A stretch of DNA of 64,000 bases from NCBI RefSeq assembly GCF_001705515.1, contig NZ_MDJS01000004.1:1-64000 (forward strand). The letters are read 5' to 3'. The notes under the pieces are model-generated. The model did not search any database and had not been told where the DNA came from. It saw only the letters and a program-made list of their open reading frames with translations. A program made the translations under genes and the position numbers. Positions 24,279-34,879 of the stretch are shown one piece after another. How positions within the stretch are numbered: position 1 is the first letter of the stretch; the number at the start of each line of letters is the position of its first letter. Origin of the DNA: Mucilaginibacter sp. PPCGB 2223 (GTDB lineage Bacteria > Bacteroidota > Bacteroidia > Sphingobacteriales > Sphingobacteriaceae).

Positions 24279-27200
24279 CTACTGCAACAACAATTTCAAA
24301 CTAAAGCCAAAATTGGCGAATGAGGTTTCGAAGGCCTGCGAGGTATACGGTTTGGTGATAGTCGAATCGTAGAACAGGCGCATGGTAAAGCGTTTGTTAA
24401 GCGCATAATCAACCGAAGGCCTTACGGCGATATTTTGTGAGCCCGATGATACCTCGGCGCCGGTCACATCGGCCCGGTAGATCAGTGTTTTGGTATCGTT
24501 GATCGAAAAATCGAGCTTGAAGTTCATATCGTTATTCAGCTGCAGATCCTGGAACAGGCCGAACGGAAACCTGAAATGCGTGGTGTGGTAACCGAACCCG
24601 AACACCAGGTTACTTTCGTTTTGTAAGCCCAGCTGACTGTTGGATAAACTGAGGCTGATGCTGCGGCTTTGCCTGTACTCAATATTTGCAGTCATGGTGT
24701 TGTGGAAACGCAGATCGACACCGAGCAAGGGTACAAACTGCTCAAATATCGCTATCTGCGAAAACTGGTAATATGGCAAAAAGTCGCCATTCACATCGCG
24801 CGAGTTAACTGCCCCGTTAGCCTCGGTATATTGCTGCAGCGTGTTAAAACCGTTGATATTATAGCTCGAACGGTAGCCGTGCCTCAACTCAACCGCATCG
24901 AAAATATCAGCCAGGAACGGTAAATGCCCAAGGCCGCGATAACTGATATCCCAGTTTGGGATCGGGATATCGGGGAAGCCGCTTAACGACGAACCGTTTG
25001 CATTTTTGCCAGTGTACGCAGCCAGGAAAGAAGCCACCAATACATTCTGCGAATTGGACCCGTACCCATCGGCATAACCATTGGTGATCAGGCCTGAGGA
25101 ATTGGGATTAAGCTTACCTAAGCGCTGCGATATAATGGTGCGGTTATCCAGGAATTTTTGAAAAGTTGCCGAAGTGTTATCAATGCCTGTTGGTTTTGAA
25201 AAAGCCGTGGCCAAAGTAAGGTACGATATCGTATAATCGCCGCTGGTTAACGGGCTCAGGTTTTGAAAACTGTTGGTGCTGGCCAGGTATTTAAAGTTGG
25301 TCTGGTAGTTCAGATCGCGGGTTTTGGTTGCCAGTAACGTAATCTGCAAATCGCGGAAAGGCTCGATCGTAGCTTTAAAATCCATGTGCTCCATCAGCGA
25401 GGTAACATATAGTTGGTTTTGCAGGGTATCTTTGGTTATCCAGCCGTTGGCCAATGCCCTGGCCCTGATATCGGCCTGGCTACCCAGCAGGAAGCCTATA
25501 CCCGGTGCATTATAGTTAGGGTCGGCGCCGTACCAGTTAGTGCCTGGCAAATATCCCGGCAGGAAGGTGCTTTCGGTACGGGTGTAGGTGCCTGTTACAT
25601 TTTTTACACTGGTCAGCATCCCCAAAAAGAAATTACCTACCCCTCCAGTACTGTTAGGGTCGCCGGCTTTGCGCAAAAAGCGCATCTTATTATACAGCGA
25701 TACCAGGTTAAGGCTTGGGTTGAGTTGAATTGTCCGCGAGTTTTGAATGCTGTTACCTACGTTAAAGGCCGGGTCGGTTAAGGCGAACTCGGGCGCAGTC
25801 TTCCACTCGAACCGGGTACTGTAGCGCGATGCGAGGGCCATCCAGTCCATTCCAGGTATTTTACTCAGCGGTACATTATAGGTCAGGTTCAGGTTATGCC
25901 CGTAATCGGTCGTACGGCCCAGCGACTTCAGGTTGTTCCACAAAGTATCTTTTTTCAACCCATTGATACGCCCGGCAGGCTCGTCAACCACCGCAAGGTT
26001 GGTCGCATCGATATCCAGCGTCATAGATTTCGACAGATTCCAGCTGATGCCATAAACCCGGGTGATCAGAAAATTTTTGTTGAATGATGTGAGCGGGTTG
26101 CTGCCATCCGGGTTGAGCGGAATGGAGTTGTTCGGATCGTTATTCCTCAACGTATTTTCCGAATAAAACCTGTTTAAGTTTATGCTGAAGTTAAGGCGCG
26201 ATGGTAACAAGCTAAAGTTGAAATCGCGGAAAAGCGCCAGCATATTGTTTTTGATGATCTTTTGGAATGGCGAATAATATTTAGGCTGGTTACTGTAGTT
26301 ATAAGCCAGTGTAATGTTATAGGTTTTTTGCAACGCGTCGGCCACGGTGTAATCGTGATGATCTACCTCGGTATAGGCATAACTTGCGCTAAGGTTCTCC
26401 ACGTCCCAAAGATGAGTTTTCGCAGCCGGGTCGGTTTTGGATTTATGAACGTTGGTCAGGTTGATGCTTTTACGTGTAGTTACGTCGACCGCTTCCGACT
26501 GTATCGCCGCCACCGAATCGCGGGCCTGTTTGGTGGTAGCCGCAGCCATTTCATCGGCCAGTTTCAAATCGGGTGCCGAAGGATCGTAAACCGGTGTGCT
26601 CGATTGCGATGAAACATCGATGTACAGCGGGATATGCAAACCTGTTTTAGCCGGGAAGAATTTGCCCAGCTCCATATTAGTTTGAATATCGTAATTGTGG
26701 CTCTCTGTGAGGGTTTGGTTACTCACCGTCTGATCGAGCGAGCCGAAACCGGCCGTGGTTTTGCTGCCCGATACCGTTACATCGGCAAAATCGGCGAGTT
26801 TAGCATTAAAGCGCCCGGTTGCTGCCCATCCGCCGCTTTGGTCAAAATCGGTTAAGCGCAGCTCATCAAACCAAACTATTGCGCTTTTATCGGTACCCGA
26901 AACAGCTATCGGGTTACGTACTCCCAGCATAATATCCGCCAGTTGGCTAATGTCGGGCTGGCCTTTGATAGTTACGCCGTTATAGGTAAAAGGCACGTTG
27001 ATAGGCCATGGTTTACCGTTAAGCACTGCGTTGTTCCGTTTGATCTTGGCATCGGTAAAGCGCGACAGGTCGATATCCAGGTTATTCACGGTTGGCCATA
27101 TGCCGCCCGCATCCGATGTACCGTTGGCAGTCACCTTCAACGGGATCGTATACTCGTAATAGTTATCTACATAATCAATACCCAGCCTGATGAAGGCGCT

Positions 27201-30200
27201 TACATCATTATCTTTCAGTATCTGTCCCGGCAGCGCTTCAGCGTGGATAAACATCTGGATATGTTTGTATTTACGCAGGTCGTTATTAAAAGTTTTAAAA
27301 GCTGCGCGCGAGTAACCGTTACGCAGGTTGGTTACCGTAACCGATAATGACTGTTCATTCAGTTGGGTATTGGTGGCCAGGTTATTATAGTCTTTTTGCC
27401 TTTGTATGCCCGGTGGCAGCACATAGGGTATCGGCGTACGGTTACCATTTTGCTCGATGTTTACCGTACCTACATTGAGGGTCGAATTATCAAGCGGCGG
27501 GTTAGGTATCGATGGGTCGGCAATTACATTGAGCGGGTTATTTTCGGCGTTAAATACGCGCCAGTCGCCGCGAACCAGTTGGATGGTAGCAAAACGCAGA
27601 ACAGCAGTATCGGCAAAATTGGTGAGGAACATCCGGATAAAACCAATCGATTTAAAATCCTGAATGTTGCCAACTTTTGATTGATAGCCATTGATCGGGA
27701 TGCGGAACTGGTACCAGTTTACATTCTGCGTGGTGCCGTTTGCCAGTTTAACCGATGCGGTGATCTTATCCGAAATAAAATTTTGCCCTACTACCAGATC
27801 TGTCGGCCGCATCGATACTTTGTATTGAAAATACTCGTCGGCCGTGCTCATGGTATTATCATGGCTGATATCCTCGCCGTCGGGTATCGAAGTCGAAGCC
27901 GAAGTTTGGATACCCAACTCTGCCTGCGACTGCTCCGACGTTTTGGAGTTACCTTCGGTGCCGTTGTATTTTTCGTAACGCTTGAGTATGCCGGCTTTTA
28001 CGGCGTCCAGGTCGGGTGTACGGTAATACTGGAAATCATCGCCCGACGGATCGGCTGCAAAGGCGTTGCCCGCCTGCGTATTCAATGTCGCTTTCACCTG
28101 CTGTATAATGGTGGCATATTGTACGCGCTCATCAGCATCGTTCAAACCATCCAAACCGATATCCTGCAACTCGCGCGCGGTAGGGTCGTTATCAAACGAG
28201 GCAACTACGGGTTGCAGTTTAGGTACACGGCCCCAAACGGTTACGTCGACCTTGCTCAGATCGCCGTCAACGGGCAGGCCATTCTCCAGGCTTTTCCGGC
28301 CATCTTTTAAGATATCTTCGGATATGCTCCCGAGGTTAAAATACAGGTCGCCGCCGGCTGTAGGAGTTTTGTTATAGATAAAAGGATCCATCACCCAAAA
28401 CTCGATGTACTGCACATTGAGCGCTTCGAAATTGGTCGTATTCAAACTGCGGAATATCCCGCCCCAGCGATTGCGTGGGTTTTGCAATGTACCATCAAGA
28501 TTAAGCCCGGTGGTGGTAAAGTTATACGGGCCGCGCACATTAGGGTAAAAAGCCAGGTCGAGTGTGGGTATAGGCAGCGGCGAACCGGTGATGGATTGTT
28601 TATAAGGGAACACTTCCTGCTCAAAAACCTGCCTTACGTAATGATTTGATAGCTCCGTCGACGCATTATTTAAAGGCGGCGGACTGCCGTTATAAAATAT
28701 CGGGTCGATGTTATAAAAAGCCAGCCTTGCGCGGTTGTAACCATAGCTCAGATCGTTACTCAGCTGCGACTCGGGGAATAACTGCGGCGTGCCCGATATC
28801 TGCCAGGTAGTCGCACTCTTGATATCGATGATGGAGCTTGTATTCTCAAAATCGTCCAGGTAGGATGTACCGTTGGCGCCTGCGAAGTTCAACGCGCTCG
28901 GGTGGCCGGGCACCAGTTTGGCAAACTCGGCATTAAACGTTACCGACGACGGCGCTTTGGTGGTGATAAATGGTATCTTATCCACCAAACGGGTCAGCAT
29001 TCTCGAATCGGAGTGGTAATTGACATCGAACCCGTAAATGGTGTTGGATACCGGTTCATCGCCTATACTGATATTCTGCGTTAAAGGCTGCTCCGAAAGA
29101 TGCATAATGGTAGCGCCCAGTTGTAATTTGTCGCTTACACGATAATCAAACCTCGAACCTAACAATGATTTCTGCTGCACACCGAACAAGGCGTTATTTT
29201 CCACATTGATGGTAATGGGTTGGCCCGACGCCAGTAAGGAGGAATTCAATATCCGTATACGGCCCGCGTTATAGTCGACAGTAAAATCCACACCTTCAAC
29301 CAATTTCAGGTTCCCTGATGTTGCCACAACCGAACCCTGCGGGATGTTCACTGCATTAAGCTGGTATTCCGAGCCCGATTGCGAGGTGTATGTACCCTTG
29401 ATGACAAAGCGGTTAAACTGCGGGAAGTATTGCTGTGCCGTTGTCTTGATCGAATCATACAGCGGCTGGTAAACATAGGTTTTGGCAATAGTAGCCTGCT
29501 CGGCAGGGGTAAATTTGGCATTCAGGTCGGAGCCAAAAGGTTCCAGCACCGGGAACATAATGCGCCCGTTCTGCGAGTCGATGGTGATGCCTTCCAGAAA
29601 GTCGAAATAACCGTCGGGTTGTTTCTGGCTCTGCTGGTTCAGGTTATCCAGGCCTGCCACCTGCAGCCAAAGTTTGCCTTTGATGTTCTGCCCTTCTTCC
29701 ATTACCGGCTTCTCAATACCCGAAGCATTATCCAGGCGGGTAATGGTCATGTTGAAATTGTTCGGACTGATGCCAAAAGCGCCCAGCGTGTAGATGTTTT
29801 TCATCATCAGCTTCCATGTGGGCAGGCGTGGTTTCAATATCTCGTTCTTTAACAACTTGGTGTATAATACTTTGGCGTTAACCGGGTCGACAGGCACATC
29901 CGACGAGAACTCACCCACCTGGTACTGCACGCCGTTGTAGGTATACTGGTAAGCCACCGCCAGCACTTCGTTATTGTTGAGCGGATAGTTGAGCGAGATA
30001 TAACCCAGTTGCGGGTGCAACGTGTACTCTTTGTTGGTGAGCTTACGCGCGTAAGTGAGCTTGGCGTAGTTATCGGTAGCGCCGCTGGCCTGGAAGTACG
30101 TAGCCACCGCGTTCGAGTTGGTTTGCCTGGCAGCGGCCGGCAGGTTGGCCAATAAGTTGTTCGATTGCTGGGTGAAAGTGCCCGGCGCACCGTTAAAACC

Positions 30201-31343
30201 GGCAGGCAAACCCGAAAAACCTGTCCCGCCTTGTATTAAAGTAGTATTATAAGGCTTGTTCTCACCTAAATCGAGGAAAGCCAGGATATCGCGCGAATCG
30301 GTGGTGTTGTTGCTGGTATTAGTCACCCAGACTTCAATTTTGGTGATATTGACATTCGAACTGATGATTGGGATATTAGCCAGCGCTTTATTATAATTAT
30401 CGCGGAAGTATTGCGACAGGAAGTAGTGCTTGTTGGCCTCGTAATCCGAAGCCTGCAATTTAAACGGCCCGGTTTGCGACTGATTGGTAATGGTGATCTG
30501 CTGCGATTGCGAGCGCTGTTGCGACAGGATGCTCGTCCACTCCAGCTTACCAAACCTGAGCTTGGTCTTCACACCAAATAAAGCCTGGCTGCCGCGAATG
30601 AGCGTGGTGTTGAGCGGCATACTTACCGTCCCGGCCTCTATCTTCTGGATGATCTCGTCGGGCTTGCCGGTATAATCGAGTTTTACCTGGTTCTCAAACT
30701 GAAACTGGGCATCGGTATTGTAATTGGTATTGATCTTCAGTTTATCGCCGATGTTACCGGTGAGGTTCATCTGGATGTGCTGATCAAAATTGAAGTTATA
30801 TTGTGTGCGCTGCGTGGTATTGAACAACGGGTTCTGGTTCTTGTTGATCTGCCCGGCAAAGATCATTTCGGCCGAACCCTGCGGGCGGATATCGATCACA
30901 TCGCTGCCGAATATCTTGGCAAAGGTTTGGCTGTGGACCTTGATCTGGGGGATAAAACCCGGCTGCTGCGATGCGTAAGCATAATTGTCGGCCAATTTGC
31001 GCCAGTAGGCTTTTTCGTCTAATTGTTGCTTTAGTGCAAGGTATTGCGAAAACGTAAGGTATTGCACAGGCCGGTATAACATATCACCAACCTTTTCGGT
31101 AAGAATATACCTGTTGGTAGCTGCATCGTACTCGATGGTACGCACCAGGTTTGGCGGGTCGGGCTGGAACAAGCCTTCGCGCGCCAGGTTATTATTTGTG
31201 GGATGAAGATTAAGCGGGTATTTTACCGACGATGTATCTTTATGCAAAACAGAACCAACCTGCGCAAAAAGCCTCGCGCCGCTGCACATCGCTGCAATAA
31301 ATATAATGCTGAAAGCAAGCTTCCTGGTAAAATTATTGATCAA
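24279..31343 (-). CDS. sprA: Type IX secretion translocon protein SprA/Sov
   Basis: 2354 residues, close to the known SprA/Sov lengths of 2400-2500. A signal peptide ends in ARLFAQ (about 28). Two copies of the SprA N-terminal module, with KTKLRFGKLEWTS and similar strands, are followed by a very long beta-strand-rich region up to the C-terminal LKLLLQ, as expected for the giant outer-membrane barrel through which T9SS cargo leaves the cell. Start is a TTG at 31343: no ATG lies between the in-frame stop upstream and the signal peptide. It lies 26 bases after ruvA, and the maeB-ruvA-sprA order recurs in Bacteroidota. No frameshift was seen. Confidence 0.95.
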   Translation of the reverse strand: MINNFTRKLAFSIIFIAAMCSGARLFAQVGSVLHKDTSSVKYPLNLHPTNNNLAREGLFQPDPPNLVRTIEYDAATNRYILTEKVGDMLYRPVQYLTFSQYLALKQQLDEKAYWRKLADNYAYASQQPGFIPQIKVHSQTFAKIFGSDVIDIRPQGSAEMIFAGQINKNQNPLFNTTQRTQYNFNFDQHIQMNLTGNIGDKLKINTNYNTDAQFQFENQVKLDYTGKPDEIIQKIEAGTVSMPLNTTLIRGSQALFGVKTKLRFGKLEWTSILSQQRSQSQQITITNQSQTGPFKLQASDYEANKHYFLSQYFRDNYNKALANIPIISSNVNITKIEVWVTNTSNNTTDSRDILAFLDLGENKPYNTTLIQGGTGFSGLPAGFNGAPGTFTQQSNNLLANLPAAARQTNSNAVATYFQASGATDNYAKLTYARKLTNKEYTLHPQLGYISLNYPLNNNEVLAVAYQYTYNGVQYQVGEFSSDVPVDPVNAKVLYTKLLKNEILKPRLPTWKLMMKNIYTLGAFGISPNNFNMTITRLDNASGIEKPVMEEGQNIKGKLWLQVAGLDNLNQQSQKQPDGYFDFLEGITIDSQNGRIMFPVLEPFGSDLNAKFTPAEQATIAKTYVYQPLYDSIKTTAQQYFPQFNRFVIKGTYTSQSGSEYQLNAVNIPQGSVVATSGNLKLVEGVDFTVDYNAGRIRILNSSLLASGQPITINVENNALFGVQQKSLLGSRFDYRVSDKLQLGATIMHLSEQPLTQNISIGDEPVSNTIYGFDVNYHSDSRMLTRLVDKIPFITTKAPSSVTFNAEFAKLVPGHPSALNFAGANGTSYLDDFENTSSIIDIKSATTWQISGTPQLFPESQLSNDLSYGYNRARLAFYNIDPIFYNGSPPPLNNASTELSNHYVRQVFEQEVFPYKQSITGSPLPIPTLDLAFYPNVRGPYNFTTTGLNLDGTLQNPRNRWGGIFRSLNTTNFEALNVQYIEFWVMDPFIYNKTPTAGGDLYFNLGSISEDILKDGRKSLENGLPVDGDLSKVDVTVWGRVPKLQPVVASFDNDPTARELQDIGLDGLNDADERVQYATIIQQVKATLNTQAGNAFAADPSGDDFQYYRTPDLDAVKAGILKRYEKYNGTEGNSKTSEQSQAELGIQTSASTSIPDGEDISHDNTMSTADEYFQYKVSMRPTDLVVGQNFISDKITASVKLANGTTQNVNWYQFRIPINGYQSKVGNIQDFKSIGFIRMFLTNFADTAVLRFATIQLVRGDWRVFNAENNPLNVIADPSIPNPPLDNSTLNVGTVNIEQNGNRTPIPYVLPPGIQRQKDYNNLATNTQLNEQSLSVTVTNLRNGYSRAAFKTFNNDLRKYKHIQMFIHAEALPGQILKDNDVSAFIRLGIDYVDNYYEYTIPLKVTANGTSDAGGIWPTVNNLDIDLSRFTDAKIKRNNAVLNGKPWPINVPFTYNGVTIKGQPDISQLADIMLGVRNPIAVSGTDKSAIVWFDELRLTDFDQSGGWAATGRFNAKLADFADVTVSGSKTTAGFGSLDQTVSNQTLTESHNYDIQTNMELGKFFPAKTGLHIPLYIDVSSQSSTPVYDPSAPDLKLADEMAAATTKQARDSVAAIQSEAVDVTTRKSINLTNVHKSKTDPAAKTHLWDVENLSASYAYTEVDHHDYTVADALQKTYNITLAYNYSNQPKYYSPFQKIIKNNMLALFRDFNFSLLPSRLNFSINLNRFYSENTLRNNDPNNSIPLNPDGSNPLTSFNKNFLITRVYGISWNLSKSMTLDIDATNLAVVDEPAGRINGLKKDTLWNNLKSLGRTTDYGHNLNLTYNVPLSKIPGMDWMALASRYSTRFEWKTAPEFALTDPAFNVGNSIQNSRTIQLNPSLNLVSLYNKMRFLRKAGDPNSTGGVGNFFLGMLTSVKNVTGTYTRTESTFLPGYLPGTNWYGADPNYNAPGIGFLLGSQADIRARALANGWITKDTLQNQLYVTSLMEHMDFKATIEPFRDLQITLLATKTRDLNYQTNFKYLASTNSFQNLSPLTSGDYTISYLTLATAFSKPTGIDNTSATFQKFLDNRTIISQRLGKLNPNSSGLITNGYADGYGSNSQNVLVASFLAAYTGKNANGSSLSGFPDIPIPNWDISYRGLGHLPFLADIFDAVELRHGYRSSYNINGFNTLQQYTEANGAVNSRDVNGDFLPYYQFSQIAIFEQFVPLLGVDLRFHNTMTANIEYRQSRSISLSLSNSQLGLQNESNLVFGFGYHTTHFRFPFGLFQDLQLNNDMNFKLDFSINDTKTLIYRADVTGAEVSSGSQNIAVRPSVDYALNKRFTMRLFYDSTITKPYTSQAFETSFANFGFSLKLLLQ

Positions 31344-31369
31344 CTGCTTTAGTAAATATTATTTCGTAA

Positions 31370-31954
31370 TTATAAGCTTTTAAGCGCAACTTTTATTAAT
31401 TGCTCAACAGTTAAACTATCATTCGACGACTTTATTGCCTGATCTATAACCTTCTCTGCATTATTTTTTACGAAGCCTAACATAACCAGCGCGGCCAGGG
31501 CTTCGTCTTTCACAGTATGGATAACCGGCATGGCGATCAGGGTATCAGGGCCGTCTTTTTTCAGCTTATCCTGCAACTCTAAAACCATACGTTGTGCCGA
31601 CTTTGGCCCTATCCCTTTGATGCGCTGTATCAGCGGGACATCGCCTTTGATTATAGCAGCCTGGATTTCTGACGGAGTGATGGACGACAGGATCATGCGC
31701 CCGGTATTTGGCCCTATGCCCGATACGGATATCAGGTGCAAAAACAGCCTGCGCTCACCCTCATCAACAAACCCATACAACGTATGCGCATCCTCTTTTA
31801 CGTGTAACCAGGTATAAAGTTTACAATTTTCGTTATCGCCTATACCCGAGTAGGTATTGAGGGATATATGTACATGATAGCCTACACCCCCGGCATCAAT
31901 CACCACATAAGTAGGGCATTTAAAAGCCAGTTTACCACTAATATAAGCGTACAT
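31370..31954 (-). CDS. ruvA: Holliday junction protein RuvA
   Basis: 194 residues, the normal length. Domain I is an OB-like fold (MYAYISGKLAFKCPTYVVID, 1-20; GVGYHVHIS); domain II carries the paired helix-hairpin-helix motifs LISVSGIGPNTGRMIL and LIQRIKGIGPKSAQRMVLEL; domain III is the C-terminal three-helix part (about 145-194). It binds the four-way junction and loads RuvB for branch migration. It shares a strand and probably a transcript with sprA, whose start is 26 bases on. Confidence 0.96.
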   Translation of the reverse strand: MYAYISGKLAFKCPTYVVIDAGGVGYHVHISLNTYSGIGDNENCKLYTWLHVKEDAHTLYGFVDEGERRLFLHLISVSGIGPNTGRMILSSITPSEIQAAIIKGDVPLIQRIKGIGPKSAQRMVLELQDKLKKDGPDTLIAMPVIHTVKDEALAALVMLGFVKNNAEKVIDQAIKSSNDSLTVEQLIKVALKSL

Positions 31955-32087
31955 ATTTGTTATAGAGTTACTTAAGTGTTACGATAGCTGCTATTAAAGC
32001 ATCCGTAAATTACACAGAATAACTCAATTGCCCCATACCAAAATGTTAAATTTTAAGGGGTAGGTTTAGGTGAGAAATAAATGTAAT

Positions 32088-32165
32088 AGTATCGAGTCGC
32101 AAGTATCAGGTATCAAGAACACATTTTTCAAGTCTTGCTACTTGATACTAAATACCTGCTACTAA
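32088..32165. repeat. Imperfect hairpin element of AGTATC/GATACT words
   Basis: AGTATCGAGTCGCAAGTATC and GGTATCAAG on the left face CTTGCTACTTGATACT and ATACCTGCTACT on the right; the two halves are imperfect reverse complements. It lies next to the family A repeat in the ruvA-maeB gap. The remaining gap (31955-32087) shows nothing clear. Confidence 0.5.
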
Positions 32166-32171
32166 CAATCA

Positions 32172-32256
32172 GGGCGTTTCCCTACGGGTCGCGCTTTACG
32201 TTCATACTACACAAGGCCTTAGCCACGTGGCAGGTATCCGCTGCAATCGCTAACGC
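32172..32256 (-). repeat. Dispersed structured repeat, family A, copy 2
   Basis: On the minus strand it begins GCGTTAGCG and ends AGGGAAACGCCC, with internal GCGGATACCTG, GTGGCTAAGGCC and GTAGTATGAACGTA. It is 85 bp, without the extra GC palindrome of the copy at 8887. It lies 33 bases beyond the maeB stop, in the same direction. Confidence 0.85.
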
Positions 32257-32288
32257 AGCCCTCCCAATCTGAAATTTTTCCAGATTTT

Positions 32289-34574
32289 TTACTTGCCGGC
32301 TATCGTCTCTTTCTCCTGTGCATCAACCACAGCAATCGTCACCATGTTCACAATTTCGCGTACCGAACTGCCTAACTGCAAAATATGCACAGATTTTTTC
32401 ATGCCCAGCAATATCGGGCCAACTGCTTCGGCACCGCCAAGTTCCTGTAAGAGCTTATAGGCAATATTGCCCGACTCCAGCGTCGGGAAGATCAATGTAT
32501 TGGCAGGTTCGCCGGCCAATGTCGAGAAAGGATAATTATCCGAAAGCAGCGCCTGGTTGATGGCAAAGTTAGCCTGCATATCACCATCTACCACGATATC
32601 CGGATACTGGCTATGCAAAATGCTCACCGTCTCGCGGGTCATTTCGGGTATGGCGCCTTCGTTCGAACCAAAGTTTGAGTACGACAGCACCGCTATACGT
32701 GGTTTGATATTGAACTTACGTACCGACTTATCCATCAGTACGGTAATATCCACCAGATCCTGCGCGGTAGGGTTCACGTTCACGGTAGTATCACCAAAAA
32801 ATACCGGGCCCTTTTTGGTGATCATCATATACATACCAGCCACTTTTTTAACCCCGGGTTCGGTGCCGATGATCTGCAAAGCCGGCTTTACCGTCGATAC
32901 ATAGTTTTTGGTCAAACCCGAAATCAATGCATCGGCATCGCCAAACTGCACCATGCAGGCGCCGTAATAGTTACGGTCGCGCATCAGTTTTTTAGCCTCG
33001 AACAGGGTTACGCCCCTGCGCTGGCGTTTACTGAACAGGTATTCGGCGTATTTGCAGGCGCGTTCGCCGGTATCCTGGCGCGGGTCGATGATGGTTACAT
33101 CGCCCAGTTGCAGGTCGTTCTCCAGCATGATCTGTTTGATCCTGTCGACATTACCCAGCAATATCGGGATAGCGATACCCTCGTCGATCACGATCTGCGC
33201 CGATTTGAGTATTTTATAATTATCGGCCTCGGCAAAAACCACACGCTTCATGTTCGATTTTGCCTTGTTGGCGATGTTTCTCAGTATTTTATTATCTGTG
33301 CCTAAACGGGCCTTCAGCTCATCCGCGTAAGCGTCCCAGTCGGTTATCTGCTTGCGCGCCACGCCGCTTTCCATCGCTGCTTTGGCCACTGCCGATGACA
33401 CCTCCGTAATCAACCGGTTATCCATCGGTTTGGGGATAATATAGTTTTTATCGAAGTGCAGGTTTTTGGCATTATAAGCCAAATTCACCTCTTCGGGCAC
33501 TGTTTTTTTAGCAATTTCCGCTATGGCCTGCACCGCAGCCAGTTTCATTGCTTCGTTGATGGTGGTTGCACGCACATCCAGCGCGCCGCGGAAGATGTAG
33601 GGGAAACCCAGCACATTGTTCACCTGGTTAGGGTAATCGCTGCGGCCGGTGGCCATGATAATATCCTTACGGGTTTCAACTGCCAGGTCGTACGCGATCT
33701 CCGGGTTCGGGTTAGCCATTGCGAATACGATCGGGTTTTTAGCCATCGTTTTCAGCATTTGCGGCGTTACCACATCCCCTGCCGAAAGGCCGATGAACAC
33801 ATCGGCATCCTTCATCGCATCGGCCAGGTTATGCACATCGGTACGCCTGGTGGCAAATTCCATGCGGATATCGTCCAGATCGGTACGCTCCGGCGTGATC
33901 ACGCCGTTGATATCAAGCATCACAATATTCTCGAGTTTAACACCCAATGACAAGTACATTTTTGTACACGATACCGCCGCCGCGCCCGCGCCATTCACCA
34001 CCATTTTAATCTTGTCGAGCTTCTTTTTCTGCAGCTCGCAGGCATTGATCAGTGCGGCCGACGAGATGATGGCCGTGCCATGCTGATCGTCGTGCATTAC
34101 CGGGATATTCATCTCGGCCTTTAACCTGCGCTCAATCTCGAAACAGGTTGGCGCACTGATATCTTCGAGGTTGATACCGCCGAAAGTGGGCTCGAGCGCT
34201 TTTACAATCCTCACAAACTCGTCTACATCGGTAGTGTTGAGTTCGAGGTCGAACACATCGATATCTGCATAGATCTTGAACAGCAGGCCCTTTCCTTCCA
34301 TCACCGGCTTACTGGCTTCGGGGCCTATGCTGCCCAGGCCCAAAACAGCAGTGCCGTTGCTGATAACGGCTACCAAATTGCCTTTAGCTGTATATTTATA
34401 CACATCATCGGTATTGGCGGCAATGCGCAAACATGGCTCGGCCACGCCGGGCGAATAAGCTAAGGAAAGATCGCGTTGTGTATTGGTCGGTTTGGTAGGT
34501 ATTACCTGTATTTTACCCGGGCGCCCTTTGGTATGGTATTCCAGCGCGTCGAGTTTACGATTGGTCTTGTTCAT
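32289..34574 (-). CDS. maeB: NADP-dependent malic enzyme with phosphotransacetylase-like domain
   Basis: 761 residues, the MaeB fusion length. Residues 1-430 are the malic enzyme part: SLAYSPGVAEPC (34-45), MEGKGLLFKIYADIDVFDLE, FGGINLEDISAP, MPVMHDDQHGTA-like NIPVMHDDQHGTAI and the NAD(P)-binding VVNGAGAAAVSC. Residues from about 440 form a phosphotransacetylase-like domain (VVFAEADNYKILKSA, then PTLESGNIAYKLLQELGGAEAVGPILLG) that is usually regulatory, binding acetyl-CoA. It converts malate to pyruvate, giving NADPH. It is upstream of ruvA-sprA on the same strand. Confidence 0.93.
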   Translation of the reverse strand: MNKTNRKLDALEYHTKGRPGKIQVIPTKPTNTQRDLSLAYSPGVAEPCLRIAANTDDVYKYTAKGNLVAVISNGTAVLGLGSIGPEASKPVMEGKGLLFKIYADIDVFDLELNTTDVDEFVRIVKALEPTFGGINLEDISAPTCFEIERRLKAEMNIPVMHDDQHGTAIISSAALINACELQKKKLDKIKMVVNGAGAAAVSCTKMYLSLGVKLENIVMLDINGVITPERTDLDDIRMEFATRRTDVHNLADAMKDADVFIGLSAGDVVTPQMLKTMAKNPIVFAMANPNPEIAYDLAVETRKDIIMATGRSDYPNQVNNVLGFPYIFRGALDVRATTINEAMKLAAVQAIAEIAKKTVPEEVNLAYNAKNLHFDKNYIIPKPMDNRLITEVSSAVAKAAMESGVARKQITDWDAYADELKARLGTDNKILRNIANKAKSNMKRVVFAEADNYKILKSAQIVIDEGIAIPILLGNVDRIKQIMLENDLQLGDVTIIDPRQDTGERACKYAEYLFSKRQRRGVTLFEAKKLMRDRNYYGACMVQFGDADALISGLTKNYVSTVKPALQIIGTEPGVKKVAGMYMMITKKGPVFFGDTTVNVNPTAQDLVDITVLMDKSVRKFNIKPRIAVLSYSNFGSNEGAIPEMTRETVSILHSQYPDIVVDGDMQANFAINQALLSDNYPFSTLAGEPANTLIFPTLESGNIAYKLLQELGGAEAVGPILLGMKKSVHILQLGSSVREIVNMVTIAVVDAQEKETIAGK

Positions 34575-34879
34575 TTTTCGATGAGCTCAGTTAAAGCGTA
34601 CAAAAGTACGATCTTTTTTCGGCCGGAGTAAAAAATATGTTACCGGCTCGCCGGGCGTTATCATTTTCGCAATCAAAAAACAAAACACATGGGTATTTAT
34701 GGGTATTTTTTGTTTAGTTTTTAATCCTCGATTACCAAATTCGCAATCAAGCTTATGCGCAATTCTAATTTACGAAAATGCAAGGGGTTATTTGTCTCAT
34801 GGTTTTGAGAGCGCGATTAGTGACACTCGGCGCTAAAAGCATATCGATAACAAGATTCTAAATAACAATTATCCGGGTT
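34575..34879. other. Gap upstream of maeB; one -7-like box
   Basis: On the minus strand TACTTTTG (34601-34608) fits the TAnnTTTG -7 box and lies 26 bases before the maeB ATG, but no TTTG sits 19-20 bp further up. The remainder is AT-rich, with the repeated word GGTATTTATGGGTATTTTT near 34693, and holds no supported gene. Confidence 0.45.

Noticed and set aside
27681..28310. A 209-residue plus-strand frame inside sprA
   Set aside because: Antisense shadow of a long intact conserved gene.
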